Assembly (NCBI RefSeq): GCF_001645685.2
Contig: NZ_CP017080.1
Coordinates: forward strand, 920,001 to 984,000
Reading direction: 5' to 3'
Origin: Peribacillus muralis
GTDB lineage: Bacteria > Bacillota > Bacilli > Bacillales > DSM-1321
DNA: 64,000 bases
Shown one piece after another: positions 17,951 to 26,332 of the stretch (the first letter of the stretch is position 1; each line of letters opens with the position of its first letter). Made by a program: the position numbers and the translations under genes. The notes under the pieces were generated by a model. The model was given only the letters and a program-made list of their open reading frames with translations, was not told the origin of the DNA and ran no database searches.

Positions 17951-18342
17951 TGACCACCTCCCGTAAAGCTGACTTAACCATATTAGGTTCGTGATGAATG
18001 GAAGTCAATTTTTTATTACTGGAGAAATCGACTAAAAGTTGAATGAACATGAAGTTATAGACAAAACCGAATGGGGTTGGACATTTAATGAAAAAAAGGC
18101 ATATTGGAAGGTAGGTTCAAATATATGAAAGTGTACTAAGGTTAATCCGTTATTGAATGACAAAGTCATTCGTGGAGCTGACGAGTTGGAGATAAGGGTG
18201 AACCGAATTTAAACTCAGGGGTTTGACGTTTCAATGTCGTGAGTGCGATGTGCCAGCCTTTCATACATTATTATTGAGAGCGTGTTTTAGTGGCTATTGA
18301 AACACGCTCTTTTGTTTGATTGAATTCAGACGATTAATCTGG
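17951..18342. other. Gene-free stretch
   Basis: About 390 bases between the ycgRQ operon and the TetR gene. No open frame with a ribosome-binding site is seen. It contains the orphan terminator at 18270. No Zur- or CzrA-like operator was found upstream of ycgR. Confidence 0.5.
18275..18318 (+). terminator. Orphan plus-strand terminator
   Basis: GAGCGTGTTT and AAACACGCTC form a 10-bp perfect stem followed by TTTTGTTTG. The T-run is on the plus strand, where no gene precedes it; the minus strand has no T-run, so it does not serve the TetR gene. Confidence 0.6.
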
Positions 18343-18987
18343 TTAAGTTGCTTCGTCACTGTCCCCGTCAATCTGAGGTTTTAATTCCTCCTTAAGACCA
18401 GCCACATATACAGGACCAAAGTACGATATCTTTATTAAAGTTGAAGCCATTTCTTGAGGAGGCTGCTGCATGCCGTTTTCCAACCAGTATTGAATGACAC
18501 CGAGATGGGCAGAAGTGACATATGCCATCAGGTGCTCAATTGGAACTAAGAGTGGCTCATGGTTCAGGTTTTTCATCGCTTTTTCAAGAAAGTTGGTTCT
18601 CATAAATTGTTTTATTCTCACTTGAAAAGCAGGATCTCCTTTTGGTCCTAGTATTAATTTCATGAATTGGGCATTTTCTTCTATATACTCAAATAACTTC
18701 ACTAAAGGTATCGGTTCGTTTAGTAATTGAGAATCAACAAGCATTTTTGGTTTCAATTCTTTGAAGAATTCTTTCATTTCCTTAATGATCTCTTCTTCAC
18801 TCTTTTTCAATAAATCGTATTTATCCTGATAATGTAAATAAAAAGTTCCTCGATTAATATCAGCCTTTTCCGTTAAATCTCTGACCGTAATTCGTTCAAA
18901 TCCCTTTTCTTCCATTAAATGTGTGAGGGCGTCTCGTATCATTCTTTTAGTCCGGATTATGCGTCTATCCGTTTTTTGATCAGTCAT
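18343..18987 (-). CDS. TetR/AcrR-family transcriptional regulator
   Basis: A 214-residue repressor. The N-terminal helix-turn-helix reads RIIRTKRMIRDALTHLMEEK followed by FERITVRDLTEKADINRGTFYLHYQDKYDL, the standard TetR DNA-binding block; the C-terminal half is the ligand/dimer domain. It is divergent from the Pip/YhgE-like membrane protein gene, so it probably controls that gene and itself. The frame stays open to an ATG at 19041 but no Shine-Dalgarno is seen there; ATG 18987 (MTDQK) fits family starts better, though it too has only a weak purine run upstream. The start is therefore uncertain. Confidence 0.88.
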   Translation of the reverse strand: MTDQKTDRRIIRTKRMIRDALTHLMEEKGFERITVRDLTEKADINRGTFYLHYQDKYDLLKKSEEEIIKEMKEFFKELKPKMLVDSQLLNEPIPLVKLFEYIEENAQFMKLILGPKGDPAFQVRIKQFMRTNFLEKAMKNLNHEPLLVPIEHLMAYVTSAHLGVIQYWLENGMQQPPQEMASTLIKISYFGPVYVAGLKEELKPQIDGDSDEAT

Positions 18988-19049
18988 GGGCAATCGACCA
19001 ACTTTCTTTCTTTCTTTTTTTAATAATAATGAACAATACATGACTTTGT

Positions 19050-19068
19050 GTTAAGTAATGGACGTAAC
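19050..19068. promoter_or_regulatory. Candidate TetR operator
   Basis: GTTAAGT and ACGTAAC form an inverted repeat (6 of 7 positions) around a 5-base spacer in the divergent intergenic region. The size and position fit a TetR operator. It is imperfect and unproven. Confidence 0.3.
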
Positions 19069-19083
19069 CTTCCATATTGTTTA

Positions 19084-19111
19084 TTGCGTAAATCACTTAT
19101 TTAATTATAAT
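19084..19111 (+). promoter_or_regulatory. Probable sigma-A promoter of the Pip/YhgE-like gene
   Basis: TTGCGT and TATAAT are separated by 16 bases, 91 bases upstream of the ATG at 19202. The candidate TetR operator lies just upstream. Confidence 0.45.
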
Positions 19112-19201
19112 TTACATAGTGATAATAAAACAACACTGTGTGCATTTCTTATTAAGCCTGGAGTGCTGGATGTTAAAGAAAAGGAAAAAGGAGATAGATT
19201 G

Positions 19202-20392
19202 ATGAAAATGGTAAAAAATAAAATGGTGTTTTTAGCACCGATAATTGCATTGGCAGTCGTTCTTATATTTAGCCTTACATTGATTCCGTCCGTGAATCCA
19301 ACGCCAAAAAACCTGCCCATTGCTTTTGTCAATGAAGATCAAGGAGTGACACTGCCTAATCAAACAAAGGTAAATATGGGTGGGAAGATGGCTGAGATGA
19401 TCAAAACTTCAGCTGAACCTAAATCAGGTGAAGAACCCATTGTGGATTGGGTTACCGTAAAAAGCTATAAAGAAGTTAAGCAAGGTTTAGACGAGCGGAA
19501 ATATTACGCGGCCTTGGTCATTCCAAAAGACTTCAGTCAAAAGCAGGCATCCCTTCAGACTCCAAAGCCTTCATCACCTGAAGTTCAAATTTTCGTGAAC
19601 CAAGGTATGAACACGATGGCATCTACTCTTGCGGGACAAATGCTAAATGGAATCGTAGACAATATGAATACGACTATCCGTAACCAGCTACTGACAGGAC
19701 TTGAAAAACAAGGTGGTATGATAACGACTAAGCAAGCTGCTGCATTGGCATCACCGATTACGAAAAATGTAACCAATGTAAATGAAACGGGGACACATAG
19801 CGCCAATGGGAATGCTCCTGTGTCGCTATTCCAGCCGCTTTGGATGGCATGCATAGCTGGTGCCGCTTTTCTTACGATAATGCTCAATAAACTTCCCTTT
19901 GCAAGCCGGAGAGAAAAATTCGCCAATCAATCGGTACAGGTGCTTATAGGGGCTGTGATCGCCATTTTGGTAGGCTTTGGATTGACGTGGATGGCTGATG
20001 CAGTCGGGATGCATATTCCCGATTTCACTAGCATCGCTTGGTTCCTATCCATTGCTTATTTCAGCTTCTTCTTAATGATTTCGGCTGCTTTGTCTTGGTT
20101 GGGAATGAAGGGATTGCCCCTGTTCGTCATTATCTTATTCTTTGGAGCGCCGTTATTGTCGATGGCCCCAGAACTAATGTCTTCTTTTTACAATAATTGG
20201 GTCTATTCCTGGCTACCGATGCGATTCCTTGTTGATGGATTGCGTGAGTTATTTTTCTTTGACAAAGGGCTAAGCTGGAATCATCCTACAGCTGTATTAG
20301 TAGGAATAGGCATAGGTGGTCTTGCGGTTTTGTTGGCTTCTGCCCTAAAACCGGGAACAAAAAAAGAAGGAGAGTCGCAAACAGAAATGTAA
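19202..20392 (+). CDS. ABC-2/Pip-YhgE-type membrane protein
   Basis: A 396-residue membrane protein. It has one N-terminal span (KMVFLAPIIALAVVLIFSLT), a large extracytoplasmic domain of about 200 residues beginning with LPIAFVNEDQGVTLPNQ, and five C-terminal spans ending in PTAVLVGIGIGGLAVLLASA. This layout is that of the YhgE/Pip and ABC-2 permease group, whose members take part in phage adsorption, type VII secretion or drug resistance; no specific role can be assigned. AAAAAGGAG lies before ATG 19202, so the longer open frame from 19058 is not used. A divergent TetR gene suggests inducible expression. A terminator follows. Confidence 0.83.
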   Translation: MKMVKNKMVFLAPIIALAVVLIFSLTLIPSVNPTPKNLPIAFVNEDQGVTLPNQTKVNMGGKMAEMIKTSAEPKSGEEPIVDWVTVKSYKEVKQGLDERKYYAALVIPKDFSQKQASLQTPKPSSPEVQIFVNQGMNTMASTLAGQMLNGIVDNMNTTIRNQLLTGLEKQGGMITTKQAAALASPITKNVTNVNETGTHSANGNAPVSLFQPLWMACIAGAAFLTIMLNKLPFASRREKFANQSVQVLIGAVIAILVGFGLTWMADAVGMHIPDFTSIAWFLSIAYFSFFLMISAALSWLGMKGLPLFVIILFFGAPLLSMAPELMSSFYNNWVYSWLPMRFLVDGLRELFFFDKGLSWNHPTAVLVGIGIGGLAVLLASALKPGTKKEGESQTEM

Positions 20393-20411
20393 GGCTGTTA
20401 AATGGGCATTA

Positions 20412-20457
20412 TAAAAAGGTTTCGGAATGGTTTGCCTTCCGAAGCCTTTTAAATTTT
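20412..20457 (+). terminator. Terminator of the ABC-2-type gene
   Basis: AAAAAGGTTTCGGAA pairs with TTCCGAAGCCTTTT, followed by AAATTTTT, 20 bases after the stop codon. Confidence 0.75.
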
Positions 20458-20591
20458 TCATTGAGCCTGAAACAGGTGAGGAGACGTTGCACATAGCCAT
20501 AATGCTGGCGAGAATGAGGGGGTGAGGCTTTCATAATCTCATGATTATCAGTAAAATCCTGACGTTCATTATGGGAAGAATAAAGAGAAAT

Positions 20592-20620
20592 TAAAAAAAC
20601 CCCTTATAGGGGCTTTTTAA
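20592..20620 (-). terminator. Terminator of cotD
   Basis: CCCC and GGGG arms around TTATA are followed, on the minus strand, by TTTTTTTAA. It begins a few bases after the cotD stop codon. Confidence 0.65.
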
Positions 20621-20623
20621 TGG

Positions 20624-20983
20624 TCAGAACCGATAGGGCATTGGAGAGTGCCAAGAGTTTGGGGGACAAGGATGTGGAGGGCAAGGATTATGCGGCACTC
20701 CACAAATGAGGTTTTGCGTACAGCACTCATTCACTACAGATTGAGTATGCGGAAAATAATGTTTATACGTGTTGATATGTTTGTTCACCGTTTTCGTATG
20801 CGATGGATGGATTACAGGTATTACCGTGTTGGAGACATTTGTATTAACGTACTGCTTCGTTGGTGAAACCTGCGGTGGGTCATATTGAGTAGGACTGACA
20901 TTTGGCGGACAATATTGCGGTGGACAATTTTGTGGCGGGCATTGCCCCCAGCTTGCTGGCTGCCATGAGTTGTTATTTTTCAT
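20624..20983 (-). CDS. cotD: Spore coat protein CotD-like
   Basis: A 119-residue inner spore-coat protein. The N-terminus is rich in Pro, Cys, Gln and Tyr (repeated CPPQ/CPPN units). The core VIPVIHPSHTKTVNKHINTY and KHYFPHTQSVVNE, rich in histidine, is the CotD signature, and the C-terminus again has CPPHPCPP units. Cysteine-rich coat proteins are cross-linked during spore maturation. GGGAGG lies 9 bases before ATG 20983, so the five extra codons upstream are not used. Expression in the late mother cell is expected from the family; no clear sigma-K promoter was identified. Confidence 0.85.
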   Translation of the reverse strand: MKNNNSWQPASWGQCPPQNCPPQYCPPNVSPTQYDPPQVSPTKQYVNTNVSNTVIPVIHPSHTKTVNKHINTYKHYFPHTQSVVNECCTQNLICGVPHNPCPPHPCPPNSWHSPMPYRF

Positions 20984-20998
20984 TTCTAAACCTCCCAT

Positions 20999-21324
20999 TT
21001 ATATTAAGTCAAGGTTATTTTATGCGACTTAATCGAAAATGAACTAATGTGGATGCCTATTTTCTATACAGAATCACTAGTATGTATTACTGGCACAGCA
21101 AAATAAAATAGTAAGGACCATGTGAGAGATATTAAAAGCGAAGGTAAGGGCTGCGGATGAATTCCCTATATTGTCCCAAAATGGACGTAAGACCAAAAAA
21201 AAACAGTAAGAGCTTACATGAAGTGGAATGGAAGCATTAGGAAGTCATATCCTTTGACTGTGGAACTTTATCAGTGATACGCTTATTTTTCGATAGTACG
21301 TATTTATAAATCAAGGAGGAACGA
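20999..21324. other. Gene-free stretch
   Basis: About 325 bases between divergent cotD and yfmJ. It should hold both promoters, but none is clear enough to call. GGAGGAACG directly before yfmJ is its ribosome-binding site. Confidence 0.4.
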
Positions 21325-22356
21325 ATGATGACACAATCCAAACAACAAAAAATCACCCTGGCCAACCGTCCAAAAGGTATGCCCACGAAAGAAGATTTTA
21401 AATTTGTGGAGAGTGAAGTTCCCACACCAAACGGTCAGGAGATTTTAGTACGGACGCTATACTTATCGGTAGATCCCTACATGCGGGGAAGAATGCAAGA
21501 TACCAAATCATATATTGCTCCATTTGAATTGAATAAGCCGATCACTGGCGGGGTTGTGGCCGAAGTGGTAGAGTCTAAATCGGATTCCTTCAAAAAGGGC
21601 GATGTGGTTGTTGGCAATATCGATTGGGCGGAATACACAGTCGTCACAGAAAAGGAAATTCGCGTGATCGATCCAAAGGTTGCTCCCGTCACAACCCATT
21701 TGGGGATTCTTGGTATGACTGGGTTGACAGCTTACTTCGGTTTGCTGGATATCGGTAAACCAAAAGAAGGTGAAACAGTCGTGGTTTCCGGAGCGGCAGG
21801 GGCCGTTGGTTCAGCTGTTGGACAAATTGCCAAGATTAAAGGTGCAAAGGTTGTCGGTATCGCTGGATCAGATGAAAAACTAGAGTACTTAACGAAAGAG
21901 CTGGGCTTCGATGGAGCCGTTAACTATAAAAAAGATAGTTTTGTGGATGATTTGAAAAAGGCAGTTCCTGATGGAGTCGATGTTTATTTCGATAATGTGG
22001 GCGGAGACGTGACAGATGCCGTTTTCACGCTATTGAATACAAATGCCAGGATCCCTTTATGCGGGGCCATCTCCTCTTATAATGCAGAAGGAAAAGATGT
22101 AGGGCCTCGTCTGCAATCGGCCATGATCAAAACAAGTGCTACTATGAAGGGCTTCACGGTCGGAAATTATGCTTCGCGATTCAAAGAAGGTGCGACCGAT
22201 CTAGGGAAATGGCTTCAAGAAGGAAAACTGAAGTATGAGGAAACGATTATTGAAGGGTTTGAAAACACACCTGACGCATTTCTAGGTTTGTTTAAAGGTA
22301 CGAATCTCGGTAAGCAGCTTGTAAAAGTCGCGGAGCCCATGTTCGCTCAGCTTTAA
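21325..22356 (+). CDS. yfmJ: NADP-dependent oxidoreductase YfmJ (MDR family)
   Basis: A 343-residue zinc-independent medium-chain reductase. Seen: LSVDPYMRGRMQDTKSY near 49-65, GMTGLTAYFGLLDIG near 129-143, the nucleotide-binding VVSGAAGAVGSAVGQIAK near 152-169 and VDVYFDNVGGDVTDAVF near 220-236. The set is that of the leukotriene B4 dehydrogenase/2-alkenal reductase group and is close to B. subtilis YfmJ. Members reduce activated double bonds of enals and enones with NADPH; the physiological substrate is unknown. AAGGAGGAACG precedes the ATG pair. It is monocistronic, with a strong terminator. Confidence 0.9.
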   Translation: MMTQSKQQKITLANRPKGMPTKEDFKFVESEVPTPNGQEILVRTLYLSVDPYMRGRMQDTKSYIAPFELNKPITGGVVAEVVESKSDSFKKGDVVVGNIDWAEYTVVTEKEIRVIDPKVAPVTTHLGILGMTGLTAYFGLLDIGKPKEGETVVVSGAAGAVGSAVGQIAKIKGAKVVGIAGSDEKLEYLTKELGFDGAVNYKKDSFVDDLKKAVPDGVDVYFDNVGGDVTDAVFTLLNTNARIPLCGAISSYNAEGKDVGPRLQSAMIKTSATMKGFTVGNYASRFKEGATDLGKWLQEGKLKYEETIIEGFENTPDAFLGLFKGTNLGKQLVKVAEPMFAQL

Positions 22357-22376
22357 ATTTCCAATGAGGCAAGCCA

Positions 22377-22422
22377 AAACGGCCTTCTTTCGATATCCGT
22401 TCGAAAGAAGGCCGTTTTCTTT
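22377..22422 (+). terminator. Terminator of yfmJ
   Basis: AACGGCCTTCTTTCGA pairs perfectly with TCGAAAGAAGGCCGTT, followed by TTCTTT. The symmetry lets it work in both directions. Confidence 0.9.
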
Positions 22423-22503
22423 AACAGGCTTTAAATTAGAAAAGACTGTAAAAATGCCAATTTTCAGTATAAAATGTACATATATACAGAAAGGTGATGA
22501 AGC

Positions 22504-22917
22504 ATGTCAAACGTTGCTAAGTTTCGTGATTTTTTAACTAGTGAGAAAATCTACATGAATGAATTGAATGAAGATGGCACGACCTTTTTTAGAGCGGAGC
22601 AAAAGCTGAAGGATGGGTGGAAGGTCCTGCTAGTATTTGCATTCAATCAAGATGAAAATGTGGCCGACTTATTTTGCTTCAATGTCGCCGAGTTGAAGAA
22701 TCCGGATAAGAAACAGTATGTACATACTTTGTTAAATGAATATAATGCGAACTTCAGGTATTCAAAGCTGTATGAAGAAAAAGGGACCATCTCCATTCGT
22801 TATTCATATTCGATTGAAGGTGAGTTCATCCCAGACCTTGCATTCAGGAAATTAATCATGCTGCTTGAAACGGCGCAACAAGTATACCCGCGGTTAATGG
22901 AAGTGATTTGGTCTTAA
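22504..22917 (+). CDS. YbjN-domain-like small protein
   Basis: A 137-residue soluble protein with an alternating helix/strand pattern: FRDFLTSEKIYMNELNEDG at the N-terminus, WKVLLVFAFNQDENVADLF in the middle and SIRYSYSIEGEFIPDLAFRK followed by a C-terminal helix. This resembles the YbjN/CesT chaperone-like fold, which in bacteria is of poorly known function. AAAGGTGATGAAGC precedes the ATG. Monocistronic. The family assignment is by pattern only. Confidence 0.7.
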   Translation: MSNVAKFRDFLTSEKIYMNELNEDGTTFFRAEQKLKDGWKVLLVFAFNQDENVADLFCFNVAELKNPDKKQYVHTLLNEYNANFRYSKLYEEKGTISIRYSYSIEGEFIPDLAFRKLIMLLETAQQVYPRLMEVIWS

Positions 22918-22934
22918 GTTTAATGGAGATGGTT

Positions 22935-22967
22935 AAAAAAGTTCGCTGTTTCAGGGGACTTTTTATC
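22935..22967 (+). terminator. Terminator after the YbjN-like gene
   Basis: AAAAAAGTTC and GGACTTTTT form a stem with one G-U pair, 18 bases after the stop codon, ending in a T-run. Confidence 0.6.
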
Positions 22968-23036
22968 ATCTTTACTAGAGTCAATGAATATAGTATCGTA
23001 ATCTACCATTAATTTTAATATTTTTTAAAAGAACTA

Positions 23037-23065
23037 TTGCATTTGTTCGCATTACGCTATATAAT
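23037..23065 (+). promoter_or_regulatory. Promoter of tRNA-Gly
   Basis: TTGCAT and TATAAT are separated by 17 bases; the -10 box ends 37 bases before the tRNA. Confidence 0.7.
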
Positions 23066-23102
23066 TAATTTTGTTGGTGATTCGACAAAGTTCTACAAAC
23101 AT

Positions 23103-23176
23103 GCGGGTGTAGTTTAGTGGTAAAACCTCAGCCTTCCAAGCTGATGATGAGGGTTCGATTCCCTTCACCCGCTCCA
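23103..23176 (+). tRNA. tRNA-Gly (anticodon UCC)
   Basis: The 74-base sequence folds as a cloverleaf: acceptor arms GCGGGTG/CACCCGC, D-arm with TTTAGTGGTAAAA, anticodon loop CTTCCAA (anticodon UCC, glycine), T-arm GGGTTCGATTCCC and an encoded CCA end. It is a single tRNA gene with its own promoter and terminator, not part of a tRNA cluster. Confidence 0.97.
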
Positions 23177-23238
23177 ATACATACTCATAACGTAGGGTTT
23201 CGTTACCTGGAGAACGAAGCTTTGCGTTTAAATAATTT

Positions 23239-23274
23239 CATGGGAATTCTACTGTTTACAGTGGGATTTTTTTA
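23239..23274 (+). terminator. Terminator of tRNA-Gly
   Basis: AATTCTACTG pairs with CAGTGGGATT (three G-U pairs) across TTTA, followed by a T-run. Confidence 0.6.
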
Positions 23275-23359
23275 TTGTCCCTGCAAGAATAGATTCCAGT
23301 GATGGTGACCCAAAAACCCCCTTCCGATAACGGCAGGGGTTATGTCTGTTGAATCTTGG

Positions 23360-24028
23360 TTATCCTTCTAAAATTGAGTAAGTTCCTTCACCACCATGAA
23401 TTTCAAGGAACATGTCCATCAAGGATTTGGTAAGCTGCTGGGCTTCCTTGACCGGTGTCTTCGTTTGTAAATAAATGATTTGGATCGCACTTTTCGTTTC
23501 TTCGGTTACTTTCGTTCGTTCTGAATCGACGTAGGGGCTGCCGAATGGTCCGTCGTGGTCGGCTGAAACAATCATATTTTCCAATGAATTAAAGCGGCCG
23601 TTCAAACCGACATAGCCATCGGTATCCTTGCCAAGCTTAATCGCGATTTCACCTTTTAATTTATCCGCATCATAAATACCGATTGGAACCTCATATAAAA
23701 GGGAAAAAAAGTTATTTAAATCGGTGGCGGAGTGGATGGGCGCCAAATAATTCTGTTTTTTAATGCGACGGTATAGGGCTTCCACGGAAGGGCGATAACG
23801 TGAGGGGTTGGCTCCCGTCGCCTTGAAAATCGCTCGCCACTCTTTAATGCCGGAAAAATCGGTAAATTCCTTTTCTTCAAGGTCGAAGAAGAGAGCCTCC
23901 TGAAATAATTGCAGTCTCCCTTTCACCATTTGTGGCGAGGGTCCTACTTCGATGTTGTCATAAATGATGATCCCTACTTTGAGTCCAGGGATTTTATCGC
24001 TTAGATCAGTGGATATGTTAATTTCCAA
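23360..24028 (-). CDS. B3/B4 tRNA-binding-domain protein
   Basis: A 222-residue stand-alone B3/B4 domain, the fold found in the editing region of phenylalanyl-tRNA synthetase beta. Seen: FSGIKEWRAIFKATGANPSR near 58-77, SVEALYRRIKK, IHSATDLNNFFSLLYEVPIG near 97-116 and VSADHDGPFGSPYVDSERTK near 153-172. Stand-alone members may edit mischarged tRNAs or act on related substrates; the role is not established. The start is taken as TTG 24028 because GGAGGTG sits 6 bases upstream; an in-frame TTG five codons earlier would place the Shine-Dalgarno inside the gene. It is divergent from queG. Confidence 0.83.
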   Translation of the reverse strand: MEINISTDLSDKIPGLKVGIIIYDNIEVGPSPQMVKGRLQLFQEALFFDLEEKEFTDFSGIKEWRAIFKATGANPSRYRPSVEALYRRIKKQNYLAPIHSATDLNNFFSLLYEVPIGIYDADKLKGEIAIKLGKDTDGYVGLNGRFNSLENMIVSADHDGPFGSPYVDSERTKVTEETKSAIQIIYLQTKTPVKEAQQLTKSLMDMFLEIHGGEGTYSILEG

Positions 24029-24134
24029 GCGTTTCACCTCCAAAAATGATTGAAATTAGTTTATCATAGATAGCAATGGTTTGAAATGAATGCAAGCTTC
24101 GGCGGAAATACTGAAATGAACGTAGGTGATAATC

Positions 24135-25274
24135 ATGGATATGAATACATTCAAGCAAGAAGTGATTATATATAGTAAAAAGATCGGCATCGATAAAATC
24201 GGTTTTGCATCGGCTACGACTTTTACCGAGTTGAGAAGTCGGCTTATTCGTCAACAAGAGCTGAATTATCAGTCCGGGTTTGAGGAACCGGACATTGAAA
24301 AAAGGGTCAGGCCGGAATTGATATTCGATAAGCCGCAATCCATCATTTCGATTGCATTGGCATATCCTTCGAAATTGAAAAATGCTCCGCAAAGCAAAAA
24401 AGGTGAACGGCGGGGGATTTTTTGCCGGGCTTCCTGGGGAACGGATTATCATGCCGTGCTTCGAAAAAAATTGCAGTTACTTGAGGATTTCATTACGGAC
24501 AAAGCGCCAGGGGCGATTTCCAAGTCGATGGTTGATACGGGTGAATTATCCGATCGGGCAGTGGCGGAGCGGGCAGGGGTTGGCTGGAGTGCAAAAAATA
24601 GCATGATCATCACACCGGAATTCGGCTCTTATGTTTATCTAGGAGACTTGATTACCAATCTGCCCTTTGAGCCTGATCAACCGATGGAGGATCAATGCGG
24701 GACATGCAATAAATGTGTCGATGTTTGTCCAACAGGTGCGCTCGTTCAGGGCGGACAGCTTAATGCCAAGCGCTGCATTGCCTTTTTAACACAGACGAAG
24801 GGGTTCCTGCCGGACGAATTCAGGACGAAAATAGGCAATCGTTTGTATGGATGCGACACTTGCCAAACTGTCTGTCCAAAAAACAAAGGAATCGATTTTC
24901 ATTTACATGAAGAGATGGAGCCTGACCCGGAATTGGCCAAGCCGCTGTTGAAACCGCTGCTTACCATTTCAAATCGGGATTTCAAAGAGACTTATGGACA
25001 TGTATCTGGTTCTTGGCGTGGTAAAAAACCCATTCAAAGAAATGCGATTTTAGCACTGGCACACTTCAAGGATGTAACGGCATTGCCCTTATTGGTCAAG
25101 GTCATGAAGGAAGATCCGCGTCCAGTCATACGTGGAACGGCAGCATGGGCTGTGGGGAAAATTGGCCGCCATGAGGCTGTTTCCGTGCTGGAAGAAGCAA
25201 GAATGAAGGAAACGGATGAAGAGGTTCTGGAGGAAATCGAGAAGGGCCTGCAGTTTACCTTGGAAACGCAATGA
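24135..25274 (+). CDS. queG: Epoxyqueuosine reductase
   Basis: Cobalamin- and Fe-S-dependent enzyme that reduces epoxyqueuosine in tRNA to queuosine, the last step of Q synthesis. The 379 residues contain the QueG N-terminal domain (YPSKLKNAPQ, VDTGELSDRAVAERAGVGW near 133-151), a two-cluster ferredoxin domain with CGTCNKCVDVCPTGA and CDTCQTVCP, and C-terminal HEAT-like repeats (LALAHFKDVTALPLLVKVMK and following) that bind tRNA. ATG 24135 is preferred over GTG 24126 because the AGGTGAT sequence overlaps the latter. It is followed by a terminator, then yhbB and trmL, the B. subtilis order. As a B12 enzyme it is a second cobalamin link in this window. Confidence 0.94.
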   Translation: MDMNTFKQEVIIYSKKIGIDKIGFASATTFTELRSRLIRQQELNYQSGFEEPDIEKRVRPELIFDKPQSIISIALAYPSKLKNAPQSKKGERRGIFCRASWGTDYHAVLRKKLQLLEDFITDKAPGAISKSMVDTGELSDRAVAERAGVGWSAKNSMIITPEFGSYVYLGDLITNLPFEPDQPMEDQCGTCNKCVDVCPTGALVQGGQLNAKRCIAFLTQTKGFLPDEFRTKIGNRLYGCDTCQTVCPKNKGIDFHLHEEMEPDPELAKPLLKPLLTISNRDFKETYGHVSGSWRGKKPIQRNAILALAHFKDVTALPLLVKVMKEDPRPVIRGTAAWAVGKIGRHEAVSVLEEARMKETDEEVLEEIEKGLQFTLETQ

Positions 25275-25287
25275 TATGTATGATGAA

Positions 25288-25318
25288 GCCGTCCTGCTCC
25301 TAGGGCGGCATTTTTTTT
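25288..25318 (+). terminator. Terminator of queG
   Basis: GCCGTCCT pairs with AGGGCGGC (one G-U pair), followed by A and eight T. Confidence 0.8.
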
Positions 25319-25407
25319 GCCTTAATGCTGAACGATTAGGAATTTGTGTTTTGTCCATGCCCTCATACATACACATTATCATAGACGGTAAGAAGGAGGG
25401 CATGAAC

Positions 25408-26265
25408 TTGAGGGATCAATTGCAACGCCTTTTACAGGAAAGGATTGAGTTTTATACTTCCGATAACCAGGAACGGAGTGAACGGAAATCCCATCTGAAA
25501 AAGGAATTGATGAGGACCCGTGAGGCGGAAATTGTCAGGGTGAATGCTGCAGGTAAGGTTCAATCGAGCAAAAAGGAGGACACTGATACAGTGCTGACTT
25601 ATCAAGTGCATCTGCAGTATTTATTGAAACAGGAGGATTCATTTTATATAGAAGAAGAAATGGAAGAAAGGGAGGCAAGGTTTCGAAATGGGTATCTAGT
25701 CGATGAGCGTGAACTGGTTCCGAATTTGGAAACGGAAGCGGAGCCCCAAACATGGGATGCTGGGGCAGAGCGTCTTGCTTATAAGTATGAGCGGATGAAA
25801 GCAGTTCAATATGCAGAACGTTGGTGGAATGAATTCAACCCCGAGTATTATAAATTCACTGACGACTGCACGAATTTCATTTCACAATGTTTACATGCGG
25901 GAGGAATTCCGATGTGGGGGACCCCGAACAAAAATAAGGGCTGGTGGATCAGAGGAAAAAGCTGGAGTTACACGTGGACGACGGCACATTCTTTATATCA
26001 TCTGCTTAAAGCGGGTAATGGCATCAGGACGAAGCAAGTGGGGTCGGCGCAGGAACTGAATTTGGGTGATATCCTTTGCATCGATTTCGAAGGGGACGGC
26101 CGGTTCGATCATAACTTGATCGTGACGGCGAAGGATCAGGAGGGCATGCCGCTTGTTAACGCCCATACGATGAACAGCCGCCACAGGTATTGGACGTATG
26201 AGGACTCGACTAGATATACACCGAACATCGTGTATAAATTCTTTGTGATTTTGGATGGAAGCTGA
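25408..26265 (+). CDS. yhbB: Amidase-domain protein YhbB
   Basis: A 285-residue protein with a charged, helical N-terminal region (about 1-110) and a C-terminal amidase_6-type domain resembling NlpC/P60 cysteine peptidases. The cysteine in DDCTNFISQC (about residue 154) and the histidine in FDHNLIV (about residue 235) are the likely catalytic pair; WWIRGKSWSYTWTTAHSLY lies between them. No signal peptide is visible. AAGGAGGG ends only one base before ATG 25402 but 7 bases before the in-frame TTG 25408, so TTG is taken as the start. Position between queG and trmL matches B. subtilis. The function is unknown. Confidence 0.85.
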   Translation: MRDQLQRLLQERIEFYTSDNQERSERKSHLKKELMRTREAEIVRVNAAGKVQSSKKEDTDTVLTYQVHLQYLLKQEDSFYIEEEMEEREARFRNGYLVDERELVPNLETEAEPQTWDAGAERLAYKYERMKAVQYAERWWNEFNPEYYKFTDDCTNFISQCLHAGGIPMWGTPNKNKGWWIRGKSWSYTWTTAHSLYHLLKAGNGIRTKQVGSAQELNLGDILCIDFEGDGRFDHNLIVTAKDQEGMPLVNAHTMNSRHRYWTYEDSTRYTPNIVYKFFVILDGS

Positions 26266-26279
26266 TTGATTTTTAGTCT

Positions 26280-26298
26280 TTTTTGTTTAATGGTATAA
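26280..26298 (+). promoter_or_regulatory. Extended -10 promoter before trmL
   Basis: ATGGTATAAT, with TATAAT at 26293-26298 and a TGn extension, lies 34 bases before the trmL start. The -35 region is only T-rich. Confidence 0.45.
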
Positions 26299-26332
26299 TT
26301 AAGGCGAAGTTTAAACTAGAGGTGAAAATGAA

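Noticed and set aside
23117..23302. 61-codon frame starting inside tRNA-Gly
   Set aside because: It begins within the tRNA and runs over its terminator, with no Shine-Dalgarno.
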